A DNA stretch of 64,000 nucleotides from Massilia sp. Leaf139 (GCF_001424165.1 NZ_LMOJ01000001.1:275194-339193); one strand, 5' to 3'. Positions 9,626-20,996 are shown, counted from the first letter of the stretch. Program-made: numbers and translations. The notes: generated by a model from the sequence alone, not told the origin.

Positions 9626-10291
9626 ATGGCATACGACCTCGAAGAACAAGAACAGATCGCCACCTTCAAGGCTTTCTGGTCCAAGTACGGCAACCTGATC
9701 ACCTGGGTGCTCATCCTCGCCCTCGGCTCCTTTGCTGCCTACAACTTCTGGAATTCGCATACGCGCAAGCAGGCAGTGGAGGCCTCGGCCCTGTACGACG
9801 AGCTGACCGATGCCGTCACCGCCAAGGACAACGCCAAGTCTCAGCGCATCGCCTCCGACATCCAGTCGAAGTTCAAGCGCACCACCTACGCGCAGATGAG
9901 CGCGCTGGCCGCGGCGAAGACCGCGTTCGAGGCAAACGACCTGAAGACCGCCAAGACGCAGCTGCAATGGGTGATCGACAACGGCAACGACGAATACAAG
10001 TCGGTGGCCCAGCTGCGCCTGGCCGGCGTCCTGCTCGACGAGAAGAACTTCGACGGCGCGATGAAGCTGCTGAACGAAAAGCACCTGCCGCAGTTCAGCG
10101 CCGAAGTGGCCGACCGCAAGGGCGACGTGCTCGTGGCCCAGAACAAGATCGCCGATGCCCGCGCCGCCTACGTCGCCGCGCTGGCCGCCATGGGCCCGAA
10201 GCATCCGGGCACCCAGCTGGTGCGCATCAAGCTCGAAGCCATCGGCGGCACCGCCCCGGCCGCACCCGGTGCGCCGAAGGCTGCCGCTTAA
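9626..10291 (+). CDS. YfgM-like tetratricopeptide membrane protein (SecYEG/BamB-associated)
   Basis: 221 residues. A short cytoplasmic N-terminus (DLEEQEQIATFKAFWSKYG) precedes one transmembrane helix (about residues 22-42). A periplasmic helical TPR-like domain (about 50-205) and an Ala/Pro tail follow. This matches YfgM (TPR_21), which in E. coli sits at the SecYEG translocon with PpiD and hands secreted proteins to periplasmic chaperones. The hisS-yfgM-bamB-der order is conserved across proteobacteria, which strongly supports the call. A terminator-like hairpin separates it from bamB. Confidence 0.9.
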   Translation: MAYDLEEQEQIATFKAFWSKYGNLITWVLILALGSFAAYNFWNSHTRKQAVEASALYDELTDAVTAKDNAKSQRIASDIQSKFKRTTYAQMSALAAAKTAFEANDLKTAKTQLQWVIDNGNDEYKSVAQLRLAGVLLDEKNFDGAMKLLNEKHLPQFSAEVADRKGDVLVAQNKIADARAAYVAALAAMGPKHPGTQLVRIKLEAIGGTAPAAPGAPKAAA

Positions 10292-10308
10292 GCCGCAGAC
10301 TGATCGAT

Positions 10309-10353
10309 AGCCCGCGCCCGCCGCCCTGGCGGGCGCGGGCTTTGCTTCCTTTT
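10309..10353 (+). terminator. strong hairpin between yfgM-like gene and bamB
   Basis: 14-bp perfect stem AGCCCGCGCCCGCC / GGCGGGCGCGGGCT with a 5-nt loop, then a T-rich tail (TTGCTTCCTTTT). Likely terminator or attenuator inside the block. Confidence 0.75.
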
Positions 10354-10379
10354 CAGACTTAGAACAAGGTAAAAGAAAA

Positions 10380-11534
10380 ATGCGTATTACCCGTAAGCTG
10401 GTTGGTGTCGGTGTCCTGGCCCTGATGACGGGCTGCTCGACCTTGAGCTCGCTCAATCCGTTCGCATCGAAATCGAAGGGCGCCGAGCCGGCCAAACTCG
10501 TCGAACTGAAGGGCACGATGGCCGTGCGCACCGCCTGGAAACTCGATCTGGGCAAGTCGCGCGGCTTCCAGTTCTCGCCTGTGCTGGCCGGCAATACGGT
10601 GGTCGTCGCCGGCGGCGACGGCAGCATCGCGCGCGTCGAGGCCGCCGACGGCCGTCCGCTCTGGCGCATCAAGGCCGGCAGCGAACTGACCGCCGGCGTC
10701 GGCACCGACGGCAACGTGATCGTCGTCGGTGCCGCCGACGGCGTCCTGATGGCCTTCGACATGGACGGCAAGGCGCTGTGGAAGAACCAGCTGTCGAGCG
10801 AAATCCTCTCCGCGCCGGCCGTGGGGCAGGGCATCGTCGTGGCGCGCTCGATCGACAACCGCATCGTCGGCATCGACGCGAGCACCGGTCAGAAGAAGTG
10901 GACGGTGCAGCGCACCGCGCCGGCACTGACCCTGCGCACCGCGCCGGGCATGCTCGTCTCCGACAAGGACGTCATCATCGCCCAGCCGGCCGGCAAGCTC
11001 GGTTCTTTCCTGCTCGCCACCGGCGCCCCGCGCTGGGAAGTCGAGGTCGGCACCGCACGCGGCGCCACCGAACTCGAGCGCGTGACCGACCTCGGCGGCG
11101 CGCCGACCATCTTCGAATCCGATGTCTGCGCCGTGGCCTACCAGGGCCGCGTCGCCTGCTACGACGTGGCCAGCGGCACCCAGCGCTGGTCGCGCGATTT
11201 CTCCTCGACGGTTGGCGTGGCCGTCGACCAGCGCTTCGTCTTCGCCGCCGACGACAAGGGCGCCTTGCACGCCTTTAACCGCGACGGCGGCGCCAGCGCC
11301 TGGAAGAACGACAAGCTGGCCTTCCGCAGCCTGTCTACCCCGGTCTCCTACGGCCGCGCGGTGGCGGTGGGCGACTACGAAGGCTATGTGCACTTCCTGT
11401 CGCGCGAGGACGGCAGCTTCCTCGCCCGCGCCGCCACCGACGGCAGCGCCGTCACGGGTACCCCGCTCGTCGCGGGCTCGAACCTGATTTTTCAAACACA
11501 AAATGGAACTGTGACCGCCATCGCGGTCGAATAG
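10380..11534 (+). CDS. bamB: outer membrane protein assembly factor BamB
   Basis: 384 residues. Lipoprotein signal with processing at LMTGC, then an eight-bladed PQQ-type beta-propeller. Recurring blade motifs such as VVVAGGDGSIARVEAADGRPLW and VLMAFDMDGKALW are visible. BamB is a periplasmic-face lipoprotein of the BAM complex that delivers beta-barrel proteins to BamA. Lipobox residue -3 is Met, slightly off consensus but tolerated. Nine bases separate its stop from der, so bamB-der are probably co-transcribed. Confidence 0.97.
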   Translation: MRITRKLVGVGVLALMTGCSTLSSLNPFASKSKGAEPAKLVELKGTMAVRTAWKLDLGKSRGFQFSPVLAGNTVVVAGGDGSIARVEAADGRPLWRIKAGSELTAGVGTDGNVIVVGAADGVLMAFDMDGKALWKNQLSSEILSAPAVGQGIVVARSIDNRIVGIDASTGQKKWTVQRTAPALTLRTAPGMLVSDKDVIIAQPAGKLGSFLLATGAPRWEVEVGTARGATELERVTDLGGAPTIFESDVCAVAYQGRVACYDVASGTQRWSRDFSSTVGVAVDQRFVFAADDKGALHAFNRDGGASAWKNDKLAFRSLSTPVSYGRAVAVGDYEGYVHFLSREDGSFLARAATDGSAVTGTPLVAGSNLIFQTQNGTVTAIAVE

Positions 11535-11543
11535 AATAACTAC

Positions 11544-12887
11544 ATGAAGCCGGTAATTGCACTCGTTGGTCGCCCGAACGTCGGGAAGTCGACCCTATTC
11601 AACCGCCTGACCCGTTCGCGCGACGCGTTGGTGGCCGACCTCCCTGGCCTGACGCGCGACCGCCACTACGGCGAAGGGCGTATCGGCGAGCGGCCGTTCC
11701 TGGTGATCGACACGGGCGGTTTCGAGCCCGTCGCCAAGGAAGGCATCATGCACGAGATGGCGCTGCAGACGAAGCAGGCGGTGGCGGAAGCCGACATCGT
11801 CGTCTTCATCGTCGACGGCCGCCAGGGCCTGACCCCGCACGACAAGACGATCACCGACTTCCTGCGCAAGTCCGGCCGCCAGGTCATGCTCGTCATTAAC
11901 AAGTCCGAGGGCATGAAGTACACCTCGGTCACCGCCGAGTTCTACGAACTGGGCATGGGCGATCCGTACGTCATTTCGGCCGCCCACGGCGACGGCGTGC
12001 ACGACCTCGTCAACGAGGCGCTCGACCAGGCCTTCGCCTCGCGTCCGCACGAGGAAGAAGAACTGGAAAGCCAGGACTACGGCGTCAAGATCGCCCTGGT
12101 CGGCCGTCCGAACGTCGGCAAGTCCACGCTGATCAATACCCTGGTCGGCGAGCAGCGCGTGATCGCCTTCGACATGCCGGGCACCACCCGCGACTCGATC
12201 GAAGTGCCGTTCGAGCGCGAGGGCAAGAAGTACACGCTGATCGACACGGCCGGCATCCGCCGCCGCGGCAAGGTGTTCGAAGCGATCGAGAAGTTCTCGG
12301 TCGTCAAAACCCTGCAGTCGGTGTCGGAGGCGAACGTCGTCGTCCTCATGTTAGATGCCCAGCAGGACATCTCCGAGCAGGACGCCCACATCGCCGGCTT
12401 CATCCTGGAATCGGGCCGCGCCCTGGTGGTGGCGGTCAACAAGTGGGACGGCCTGACGAGCGACCAGCGCGACGAAGTCAAGAACACCATGGACCGCAAG
12501 CTCGACTTCCTGGGCTTTGCCGAGACGCGTTTCATTTCGGCGCTGAAGGGCACCGGCATCAAGCAGCTGATGGCCTCGGTGAACACGGCTTATGCCGCCG
12601 CGACCGCCAACCTGTCGACGCCGCGCCTGACGCGCGCGCTGCAGGAAGCGATCGAGAAGCAGGAACCGAAGCGCAAGGGCAGCACCCGTCCGAAGATGCG
12701 CTATGCCCACCAGGGCGGCCAGAACCCGCCGGTCATCGTCATCCACGGTAATGCCCTGGACGGCGTCACCGAGCCGTACAAGCGCTACCTGGAAAAGCAT
12801 TTCCGCGAGACTTTCAACCTGGTCGGCACGCCGCTGCGGATCGAGCTGCGCAGCGGGAAGAACCCGTTCGCCAAGGACGCAAATTAA
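11544..12887 (+). CDS. der: ribosome-associated GTPase Der (EngA)
   Basis: 447 residues with two tandem GTPase domains and a C-terminal KH-like domain. Both P-loops read GRPNVGKST (residues about 8-16 and 183-191). The G3 motifs are DTGGF and DTAGI; the second G4 is NKWD. The first G4 is NKSE instead of NKxD, a substitution I recall as common in Burkholderiales Der proteins. Der acts in 50S subunit assembly. The KH-like domain ends in the basic segment before the stop. Confidence 0.98.
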   Translation: MKPVIALVGRPNVGKSTLFNRLTRSRDALVADLPGLTRDRHYGEGRIGERPFLVIDTGGFEPVAKEGIMHEMALQTKQAVAEADIVVFIVDGRQGLTPHDKTITDFLRKSGRQVMLVINKSEGMKYTSVTAEFYELGMGDPYVISAAHGDGVHDLVNEALDQAFASRPHEEEELESQDYGVKIALVGRPNVGKSTLINTLVGEQRVIAFDMPGTTRDSIEVPFEREGKKYTLIDTAGIRRRGKVFEAIEKFSVVKTLQSVSEANVVVLMLDAQQDISEQDAHIAGFILESGRALVVAVNKWDGLTSDQRDEVKNTMDRKLDFLGFAETRFISALKGTGIKQLMASVNTAYAAATANLSTPRLTRALQEAIEKQEPKRKGSTRPKMRYAHQGGQNPPVIVIHGNALDGVTEPYKRYLEKHFRETFNLVGTPLRIELRSGKNPFAKDAN

Positions 12888-13073
12888 GGAGGGTGCCGGG
12901 CGGCGGACGCGGCCGGTTTAATTCTTTCTTAAGCGTAGCAGTACGACAAGAAGGCGTAAAACAGGTTACAGTAAGCCCAGGCCATCGTTCGCAAAGCTGA
13001 ATCTTGCCCCGTGCACTTGAAATGGGGGCTAACGCCTCCAACTTTTAAACTACAACAACATTACGGAGCTGTT

Positions 13074-13310
13074 ATGAGCAACAAAGGGCAACTGTTACAA
13101 GACCCATTCCTCAATGCCTTGCGCAAAGAGCACGTCCCGGTATCGATTTACCTCGTCAACGGGATCAAGCTGCAAGGCCATATCGAGTCGTTCGACCAGT
13201 ACGTCGTCCTGCTCCGCAACACCGTGACCCAGATGGTGTACAAGCATGCCATTTCCACCGTCGTACCGGCTCGCGCCGTCAATCTCAACCTCGAATCCGA
13301 AGCTGAGTAA
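13074..13310 (+). CDS. hfq: RNA chaperone Hfq
   Basis: 78 residues. Sm-like hexameric protein that pairs small RNAs with mRNAs. Sm1 ([19 protein letters not shown]) and the Sm2 signature YKHAIS are both intact. The short acidic tail (NLNLESEAE) is typical of betaproteobacterial Hfq. The start is the ATG after ACGGAG; an in-frame upstream ATG at 13011 is rejected. The 186-bp upstream gap contains a small hairpin (13023-13040, TGGGGGC / GCCTCCA) and presumably the promoter. It leads the hfq-hflX-hflK-hflC cluster. Confidence 0.99.
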   Translation: MSNKGQLLQDPFLNALRKEHVPVSIYLVNGIKLQGHIESFDQYVVLLRNTVTQMVYKHAISTVVPARAVNLNLESEAE

Positions 13311-13315
13311 GGCCG

Positions 13316-14542
13316 ATGGCTGACGCCCCCGGCACCAACAGCACGCGCGCCGTCCTCGTCGGCGTCGATTTTGGCGCGGTCGATTTCACGGCCAGCCTCG
13401 AAGAGCTGGCCTTGCTGGCCAGCTCAGCCGGCGCCGAGCCGATCGATACGATCACGGCCAAGCGCAACGCCCCCGATCCCGCCTACTTCGTCGGCAGCGG
13501 CAAGGCCGACGAAATCGGCGTCGCCGCCAAGGCCCAGGGCGCGGAACTCGTCATCTTCAATCACGCGCTGTCCCCGGCGCAGCAGCGTAACCTCGAGCGC
13601 CGCCTCGAACTGCGCATCATCGACCGCACCAGCCTGATCCTCGACATCTTCGCCCAGCGCGCCCAGAGCCACGAGGGCAAGCTCCAGGTGGAGTTGGCGC
13701 AGCTGCAGCACCTGGCCACGCGCCTGATCCGCGGCTGGACTCACTTGGAACGCCAGAAGGGTGGTATCGGTCTGCGCGGCCCGGGCGAAACCCAGCTCGA
13801 GACCGACCGCCGCCTGATCGGCGAGCGCGTCAAGGCCTTGCGCGCCCGCCTCACCAAGCTGCGCAAGCAGCATGAGACCCAGCGCCGCGCGCGCGGACGC
13901 AACAACACGTTTTCGGTGTCGCTGGTCGGCTATACCAACGCCGGCAAGTCGACCCTGTTCAACACGCTCACCAAGGCCGGCGTCTACGTCGCCAACCAGC
14001 TGTTCGCGACCCTGGACACCACCAGCCGCCGCCTCTACCTGGGCGACGCAACGGGCAGTGTCGTCATTTCCGACACCGTCGGGTTTGTCCGGGAACTGCC
14101 GCACCAGCTGGTCGCCGCCTTCCGCGCCACCCTGGAAGAGACCATCCACGCCGACGTGCTGCTGCACGTGGTCGACGGTTCCTCGCCCACGCGCATGGAA
14201 CAGATCGAGCAGGTCAACGAGGTCTTGCGCGAGATCGGGGCCGACCATATTCCCCAGATCCTCGTGTGGAACAAGATTGATATGGCCGACCTCCAGCCTG
14301 GGGTCGAGCGTGATGAACATGATAAAATCAGCCGCGTTTTTATCAGCGCCAGGAACGGCGCCGGCCTCGATCTGCTGCGCGATGCGATCGTCGAGGCAGC
14401 CGGTTCGGCGGCCTCGTCGCGTACCCATGGTGCGCCGGGATCGAGCCCTGAAAACGAAGAGCAGGACGATGCAGCGCTGGCCTTGCAGTACGACGAAGCC
14501 GGCGAAAGTAATCCAACCTCCACCCATGTCGGGCCACATTGA
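13316..14542 (+). CDS. hflX: ribosome-splitting GTPase HflX
   Basis: 408 residues. The N-terminal HflX domain includes the hallmark GGIGLRGPGETQLE followed by a basic coiled helix. The GTPase domain has G1 GYTNAGKST (about 205-213), G3 DTVGF and G4 NKID. HflX rescues stalled ribosomes under heat and other stresses. Five bases separate it from hfq, and its stop overlaps a potential TTG of hflK, so co-translation is likely. The acidic C-terminal tail after about residue 370 looks disordered. Confidence 0.97.
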   Translation: MADAPGTNSTRAVLVGVDFGAVDFTASLEELALLASSAGAEPIDTITAKRNAPDPAYFVGSGKADEIGVAAKAQGAELVIFNHALSPAQQRNLERRLELRIIDRTSLILDIFAQRAQSHEGKLQVELAQLQHLATRLIRGWTHLERQKGGIGLRGPGETQLETDRRLIGERVKALRARLTKLRKQHETQRRARGRNNTFSVSLVGYTNAGKSTLFNTLTKAGVYVANQLFATLDTTSRRLYLGDATGSVVISDTVGFVRELPHQLVAAFRATLEETIHADVLLHVVDGSSPTRMEQIEQVNEVLREIGADHIPQILVWNKIDMADLQPGVERDEHDKISRVFISARNGAGLDLLRDAIVEAAGSAASSRTHGAPGSSPENEEQDDAALALQYDEAGESNPTSTHVGPH

Positions 14543-14547
14543 AGCCT

Positions 14548-15846
14548 ATGCTTGTTTCCTTATTTAAACGATTCGGCGTCAAACTGTCGCTGAATGATCC
14601 ACGCTGGGGCAAAAATCCCGAAGGCGACCATAAAGCCCAGGAAGGCCGCCGCCCCGGCGAAGGCCCTCCGGATCTCGACCAGATGTGGCGCGACTTTAAT
14701 GCGCGCCTGAACCGCCTGTTCGGCAGCCGCGGCAACAACGGCGGCGGCGACGCCGGCGGCCCTTACCGCAGCGAAGGCCGCGGCGCCGGCATCACGGCCT
14801 CCGTCATCGGCTTCATCGTGCTCCTGATCTGGCTCGCTTCCGGCGCCTTTATCGTGCAGGAAGGGCAGGTCGGCGTGGTCACCACCTTCGGCCGCCTCTC
14901 GCACACCACCGGCGCCGGTTTCAACTGGCGCTGGCCGGCCCCGATCCAGTCGCACGAGACGGTCAACGTCTCGCAGGTGCGCACGGCCGAAATCGGCTAC
15001 CGCGACAACGTGCGCAACAAGCAGGGCGCCGAGGCGCTGATGCTGACCGACGACGAAAACATCATCGATATCCAGTTCGCCGTGCAGTACACGCTGAAGG
15101 ATCCGGTGGCCTGGGTCTTCAACAACCGCGACCAGGATACGACCGTGCACCAGGTGGCCGAGACGGCCATCCGCGAAGTGGTGGGCAAGAGCAAGATGGA
15201 CTTCGTGCTGTACGAGGGCCGCGAGAAGGTCGCGCTCGATGTGCACAACATGATCCAGCAGATCATCGACCGCTACAAGCTGGGCGCCCTGATCACCAAC
15301 GTGACCATGCAGAACGTGCAGCCGCCGGAGCAGGTGCAAAGCGCCTTCGACGATGCCGTGAAGGCCGGCCAGGACCGCGCCCGTGCCCGCAACGAAGGCG
15401 AAGCCTATGCCAACGACGTGATCCCACGTGCGCGCGGCGCCGCCTTCCGCCTGCTTCAGGATGCCGAAGCCTACCGCTCGATGGTGGTCGAGAACGCGAC
15501 CGGTAACGCCTCGCGCTTCAACCAGGTCGTCACGGAATATGCCAAGGCGCCGGGCGTGACCCGCGACCGCATGTACATCGACACCATGCAGCAGATCTTT
15601 AGCAGCACCAGCAAGGTGATGGTCGACGCCAAGTCGGGCTCCAATTTGCTGTACCTGCCGCTCGACAAGCTGATCGCGCAGGTCGCCGCCAACGACGCCG
15701 CCACGGGCAGCGCCCGTTCCGGCCCGGTGCAGCTGCCGCAAGAGCAGGGTGCATCGCCGACGCAGGAAGTGATGCAGACGATTGAACAGGTGCGCCAGCG
15801 CGACAGCCGCGCGCGCGATTCCTCACGTGACCGGGAGAGCCGTTAA
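14548..15846 (+). CDS. hflK: FtsH protease modulator HflK
   Basis: 432 residues. The cytoplasmic N-terminus is Gly/Pro/Arg-rich with the signature LSLNDPRWGKNPEG, then one transmembrane helix at about 82-103. A periplasmic SPFH/band-7 domain, a long charged helix, and a Gln/Arg-rich tail follow. With HflC it builds the cage around FtsH in the inner membrane and modulates its proteolysis. I use the ATG at 14548; a TTG nine bases earlier overlaps the hflX stop and is possible. Its stop and the hflC start share a base (TAATG). Confidence 0.97.
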   Translation: MLVSLFKRFGVKLSLNDPRWGKNPEGDHKAQEGRRPGEGPPDLDQMWRDFNARLNRLFGSRGNNGGGDAGGPYRSEGRGAGITASVIGFIVLLIWLASGAFIVQEGQVGVVTTFGRLSHTTGAGFNWRWPAPIQSHETVNVSQVRTAEIGYRDNVRNKQGAEALMLTDDENIIDIQFAVQYTLKDPVAWVFNNRDQDTTVHQVAETAIREVVGKSKMDFVLYEGREKVALDVHNMIQQIIDRYKLGALITNVTMQNVQPPEQVQSAFDDAVKAGQDRARARNEGEAYANDVIPRARGAAFRLLQDAEAYRSMVVENATGNASRFNQVVTEYAKAPGVTRDRMYIDTMQQIFSSTSKVMVDAKSGSNLLYLPLDKLIAQVAANDAATGSARSGPVQLPQEQGASPTQEVMQTIEQVRQRDSRARDSSRDRESR

Positions 15847-16721
15847 TGAACCGCCTCGTAACCATTTTCGTGGCGGGCTTCATTGCCCTGATGCTGCTGT
15901 CCTCGACCGTCTTCGTCGTCGACCAGCGCCGCTTCGCCATCGTTTTCGCCCTCGGTGAGGTACGAGAAGTGATCGCCGAGCCGGGCCTGCACTTCAAGCT
16001 GCCGCCGCCGTTCCAGAACGTCATCTATCTCGACAAGCGCATCCTGACCCTGGACACGCCCGACGCCGACCGCTTCATCACGGCCGAGAAGAAAAACATC
16101 CTGGTCGACGCCTTCGTCAAATGGCGCATCGTCGAACCGCGCCTGTACTACGTCAGCTTCAGCGGCGACGAGCGCGCCGCCGCGAACCGCATGTCGCAGA
16201 TCATCAAGGCCGCCCTGAACGACGAGATTACCAAGCGCACTGTGCGCCAGGTGATTTCCGGCGAGCGCGGCGCCGTGATGCAGGCGGTGCAGAACAAGGT
16301 CATCGCCGAAGCGAAGCAGATCGGTGTCGGCATCGTGGACGTGCGCCTGAAGCGCGTCGACTACATCGAGCAGATCAACGCCTCGGTCTACGACCGCATG
16401 CGCGCCGAGCGCGTGCGCGTGGCCAACGAGCTGCGTTCGACGGGTTCCGCCGAAAGCGAAAAAATCCGCGCCGACGCCGACCGCCAGCGCACCGTGATCC
16501 TGGCCGAAGCCTTCCGCGAAGCCGAGAAGATCAAGGGCGAGGGCGATGCGAAAGCCTCCGCGATCTACGCCGACTCGTTTGGCAAGAGCCCTGAGTTCTA
16601 CAAGTTCTACCGTTCGTTGGAAGCCTACCGCGCCAGCTTCAAGGCCCATGGCGACGTGATGGTGATCGATTCGAATTCGGAGTTCTTCAAGTACTTCAGG
16701 AATCCGGGAAGCAGCAAGTAA
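15846..16721 (+). CDS. hflC: FtsH protease modulator HflC
   Basis: 291 residues. One N-terminal transmembrane helix (about residues 4-23), then the SPFH domain (VDQRRFAIVFALGEVREV), and a C-terminal helix with the conserved motif AEAFREAEKIKGEGDA. Partner of HflK in the FtsH-HflKC complex. The single-base TAATG overlap with hflK implies translational coupling and matched stoichiometry. A strong terminator follows directly, ending the hfq-hflX-hflK-hflC transcription unit. Confidence 0.98.
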   Translation: MNRLVTIFVAGFIALMLLSSTVFVVDQRRFAIVFALGEVREVIAEPGLHFKLPPPFQNVIYLDKRILTLDTPDADRFITAEKKNILVDAFVKWRIVEPRLYYVSFSGDERAAANRMSQIIKAALNDEITKRTVRQVISGERGAVMQAVQNKVIAEAKQIGVGIVDVRLKRVDYIEQINASVYDRMRAERVRVANELRSTGSAESEKIRADADRQRTVILAEAFREAEKIKGEGDAKASAIYADSFGKSPEFYKFYRSLEAYRASFKAHGDVMVIDSNSEFFKYFRNPGSSK

Positions 16722-16724
16722 GCC

Positions 16725-16753
16725 AAAACGCCGCGTATCCCGCGGCGTTTTTT
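16725..16753 (+). terminator. rho-independent terminator after hflC
   Basis: 11-bp perfect stem AAAACGCCGCG / CGCGGCGTTTT, 5-nt loop, six consecutive Ts in total. Begins 4 bases after the hflC stop. Confidence 0.93.
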
Positions 16754-16884
16754 GTAGGGTAGACGGCTCTGCCGTCCAAGCGGTGATACATAGCAGCGAG
16801 GTCATCCGCCACGATTTGAGAGCCGGCAACGATCACGTGGGCGGGATTTCAGTCCCCCGGACTAACATTCCTCGCCCACCCTAG
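16754..16884. repeat. degenerate palindromic intergenic element (GTAGGG family), hflC-hisZ copy
   Basis: The left end starts GTAGGGTAGACGGCTCTGCC with an internal palindrome (GACGGCTCTGCCGTC). The right end CGCCCACCCTAG is the complement of a GTAGGGTGGGC-type end. An inner inverted repeat GTGGGCG / CGCCCAC (16837-16843 / 16873-16879) suggests a second, composite arm. It occupies most of the 355-bp gene-free gap 16722-17076. The rest of the gap (16885-17076) shows only AT-rich leader sequence with a TACAAT hexamer at 17058, a possible hisZ -10. Confidence 0.6.
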
Positions 16885-17076
16885 CTTGTATAGCCCAGTT
16901 TTAGTGGCAAACCGCCAACTTCCACGCCCATCCTCCAGCATCCACCCCCAGCCCCGTCCCATTTTCGAGTAAAATTGCCGATTCGGCGCCGACTTCGTCC
17001 TGCACGGGCGCGCGCTGTTGCTTTGTTCGTTGCATCATTCTTAACAATTCCCTCATTTACAATTTAGCTGTCGCCC

Positions 17077-18231
17077 ATGCCGAACTGGCTTTTGCCTGAG
17101 AATATCGCCGACGTATTGCCGTCGGAAGCGCGCAAGATCGAAGACCTGCGCCGCCAGATGCTCGACACCTTCCGCCTGTACGGCTACGAGCTGGTGATGC
17201 CGCCGCTGCTCGAATACGTCGAGTCGCTGCTGGCCGGCGCCGGCGCCGATACCGACCTGCGCACCTTCAAGCTGGTCGACCAGCTCTCGGGCCGCCTGCT
17301 TGGCCTGCGCGCCGACATGACGACGCAAGTCGCGCGCATCGACGCCCACCTGCTCAACCGCGATTCGATCACCCGCCTGTGCTATTGCGGCAGCGTGCTG
17401 CATACCCGTCCATCGGGCCTGCACGCCACCCGCGAGCCGATCCAGATCGGCGCCGAGATCTACGGCCACGCCGGCCTGGAAGCCGACGCCGAGATCCAGG
17501 AGCTGGCGCTGGCCTCGGTCGCGCTTGCCGGCTTCCTCGATGTGCGCCTCGACATGGCCCACGTCGGCGTGCTGCGCGCGCTGCTCGACGACGACGCCGT
17601 TGCGAAGAAAGACGAAGCCGCGATCACCGCGCTGCTGCGCGCCAAGGACGTCCCTGGCCTTAACGAACTGACCCGCGGCTATGCCCAGGCCACGCGCGAC
17701 GCCCTGCTGGCGCTGCCGAACCTGTACGGCGACGTTGAAGTACTCAAGCGCGCGAAGGAAATCCTGCCGCCGCTGCCGGGCGTCACCCGTGCGCTGGCCG
17801 AACTGGCCGCGCTGGCCGCCGGCGCCATCGGGCGCGCCCAGGTGGCGATCGACCTCGCCGACCTGCGCGGCTACCAGTACGAAAGCGGCGCCATGTTCGC
17901 GCTCTACGTGCCGGGCCTGCCGAACGCGGTGGCGCGCGGCGGCCGCTACGATCATGTCGGCGAGGCCTTTGGCCGCGCGCGTCCGGCGACCGGTTTCTCG
18001 CTGGATCTGCGCGAGCTGGCGCGCCTGCTGCCGACGGCCGAACGCAAGCATTCGATCCGCGCCCCCTGGGGCAATGCGCTCGAACTGCGCGAAAAAATCG
18101 CTGACCTGCGCAAGGCAGGCGAAGTCGTGATCCAGTCCATGCCGGGTCACGATAATGTTCAGGACGAGTTCGAGTGCGACCGCGTACTCGTCCTCGAAGA
18201 TGGAAATTGGATTCTCAAAAACTTAGGTTAA
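17077..18231 (+). CDS. hisZ: ATP phosphoribosyltransferase regulatory subunit HisZ
   Basis: 384 residues with a class II HisRS-like fold ([21 protein letters not shown], then [22 protein letters not shown]) but no anticodon-binding domain. HisZ activates the short-form HisG, which carries out the first step of histidine synthesis. No hisG is in the window, as is usual for the hflC-hisZ-purA arrangement in Burkholderiales. Its presence implies a short-form HisG elsewhere. Its TAA stop ends just ahead of the purA start. Confidence 0.97.
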   Translation: MPNWLLPENIADVLPSEARKIEDLRRQMLDTFRLYGYELVMPPLLEYVESLLAGAGADTDLRTFKLVDQLSGRLLGLRADMTTQVARIDAHLLNRDSITRLCYCGSVLHTRPSGLHATREPIQIGAEIYGHAGLEADAEIQELALASVALAGFLDVRLDMAHVGVLRALLDDDAVAKKDEAAITALLRAKDVPGLNELTRGYAQATRDALLALPNLYGDVEVLKRAKEILPPLPGVTRALAELAALAAGAIGRAQVAIDLADLRGYQYESGAMFALYVPGLPNAVARGGRYDHVGEAFGRARPATGFSLDLRELARLLPTAERKHSIRAPWGNALELREKIADLRKAGEVVIQSMPGHDNVQDEFECDRVLVLEDGNWILKNLG

Positions 18232-19551
<1,320 letters not shown>

Positions 19552-19701
19552 TTTAAATAGAAACAGAACCTCGAAAAACCGTAGCGAGCGGAAGCAGTGT
19601 TGGCTGAGAAGCGCAGCTGTTCGGACTTACAGCGAGCATCGCAGGCCGACAATGTGACGCGCAGTAGGTTTTCCGAGGTTCCAAAAATAGGAATGACTGA
19701 A

Positions 19702-20241
19702 ATGAACACCCCTGCATCGACCGAAAAAGACCTCTGGGTCTCCTGGGACGAATACAACCGCCTGCTCGAGCGCCTCGCGCTGCAAGTGTACGAATCGAAC
19801 TGGAAGTTCGACATGGTGCTGTGCCTGGCGCGCGGCGGCGTGCGTCCTGGCGACGTGATCTCGCGCATCTTCGACGTGCCGCTGGCGATCCTGTCGACCA
19901 GCTCCTATCGCGAAGAAGCCGGCACCAAGCAGGGCAACCTGGACATCGCCAAGTACATGACGATGACCAAGGGTCCGCTGGCCGGCCGCATCCTGCTGGT
20001 CGACGACCTGGCCGACTCCGGCGTGACCCTGCAGCGCGTGCGCGAGCACCTGCAGACCAACTACCCGGACGTCAGCGAAGTCCGTTCGGCCGTCATCTGG
20101 GTGAAGGGCACCTCGGCCTTCAAGCCGGACTACCACCTGGAAGACCTGCCGCACAACCCGTGGATCCACCAGCCCTTCGAAGACTACGACGGCCTGCGCC
20201 CGCACCAGCTGGCGGCGTGGATGAAGAAGTTCGAGAAGTAA
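19702..20241 (+). CDS. purine phosphoribosyltransferase (Gpt/Hpt-like)
   Basis: 179 residues. Type I phosphoribosyltransferase with the PRPP-binding loop ILLVDDLADSGVTL and an N-terminal hood-less core (FDMVLCLARGGVRPGDVISR). Probably salvages xanthine, guanine or hypoxanthine, but the substrate cannot be read from the sequence. AGGA at 19689-19692 is well placed for ATG 19702, while ATG 19693 directly abuts it. Follows purA at about 150 bp, the normal position in this order, and ends in a strong terminator. Confidence 0.9.
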   Translation: MNTPASTEKDLWVSWDEYNRLLERLALQVYESNWKFDMVLCLARGGVRPGDVISRIFDVPLAILSTSSYREEAGTKQGNLDIAKYMTMTKGPLAGRILLVDDLADSGVTLQRVREHLQTNYPDVSEVRSAVIWVKGTSAFKPDYHLEDLPHNPWIHQPFEDYDGLRPHQLAAWMKKFEK

Positions 20242-20272
20242 TCGCAGCCACGGCCTTCGCGCCGGCAATGCG

Positions 20273-20308
20273 AAAAGGCCAGAGCGTCCCGGCGCTCTGG
20301 CCTTTTTT
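20273..20308 (+). terminator. rho-independent terminator after the phosphoribosyltransferase
   Basis: 14-bp perfect stem AAAAGGCCAGAGCG / CGCTCTGGCCTTTT, 6-nt loop, six Ts. Confidence 0.94.
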
Positions 20309-20398
20309 CTTTACCGTAGCATCGTGCTCCGGCGACTTTGCGAATCAGGTAAGATTGTTACACCTGCCGCATGCCAGGAACCAACAACAAGAACAACC

Positions 20399-20995
20399 AT
20401 GACCCAAAGTTTTTTCCAGACCTTCATCCTGCTCATCCTCGTCACTGACCCCTTCGGCAACGTTCCCCTGTTTGCCACCGCCTTGAAAGACACCCCGGTG
20501 CACCGCCGCGGCCGCGTCGTCGTGCGCGAGTGCGCCATCGCTTTCCTGCTGCTGCTGCTCTTCATGTTCTTCGGCCAGCACTTCCTGTCCGCGCTGCACC
20601 TGAGCCCGGTCGCGCTGCGCATCGGCGGCGCCGTCATTCTGCTCATCATCGCGATCCGCATGATCTTCCCGCATCCCGACGGGGTGCTCGGCAAGAGCGA
20701 GCATGGCGAGCCCTTCATCGTGCCGCTGGCGATTCCCGCGCTGGCCGGGCCGTCGGCGCTGGCCACCGTGCTGCTGTTCAGTTCCGAGTCGCTGTCGGAA
20801 ACGATGGTGCATGTGGCGGCGCTGGCGGCCGTCGGCGTGGTCTGGCTGGCGGTGTTCCTTAGTGCGGAGCGCCTCCAGCAAAAACTCGGGCCGCAGGTGA
20901 TGACTGCCTTCGAGCGCCTCATGGGCCTGATCCTGACGGCGATGTCGGTCGAGATGCTGCTCGGCGGTATCCGCGAATTCGTGAAGACCCTCTGA
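20399..20995 (+). CDS. MarC family integral membrane protein
   Basis: 198 residues, six predicted membrane helices. Family motifs LVTDPFGNVPLF near the N-terminus and PLAIPALAGPSALATVLL in the middle identify the MarC (UPF0056) family. Despite the name, a role in multiple antibiotic resistance was not upheld for E. coli MarC, so the function is unknown. Start is the ATG at 20399; the leader shows no strong ribosome site. One base separates its stop from the start of the next kinase, implying an operon. Confidence 0.92.
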   Translation: MTQSFFQTFILLILVTDPFGNVPLFATALKDTPVHRRGRVVVRECAIAFLLLLLFMFFGQHFLSALHLSPVALRIGGAVILLIIAIRMIFPHPDGVLGKSEHGEPFIVPLAIPALAGPSALATVLLFSSESLSETMVHVAALAAVGVVWLAVFLSAERLQQKLGPQVMTAFERLMGLILTAMSVEMLLGGIREFVKTL

Positions 20996-20996
20996 C

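Noticed and set aside
13023..13040. Hairpin before hfq as a riboswitch or terminator
   Set aside because: Only 7 bp with a G-T pair and no T-run; too weak to call.
13011..13073. N-terminal extension of Hfq
   Set aside because: Hfq starts at the MSNKGQ methionine with an ACGGAG ribosome site; the extension overlaps a leader hairpin.
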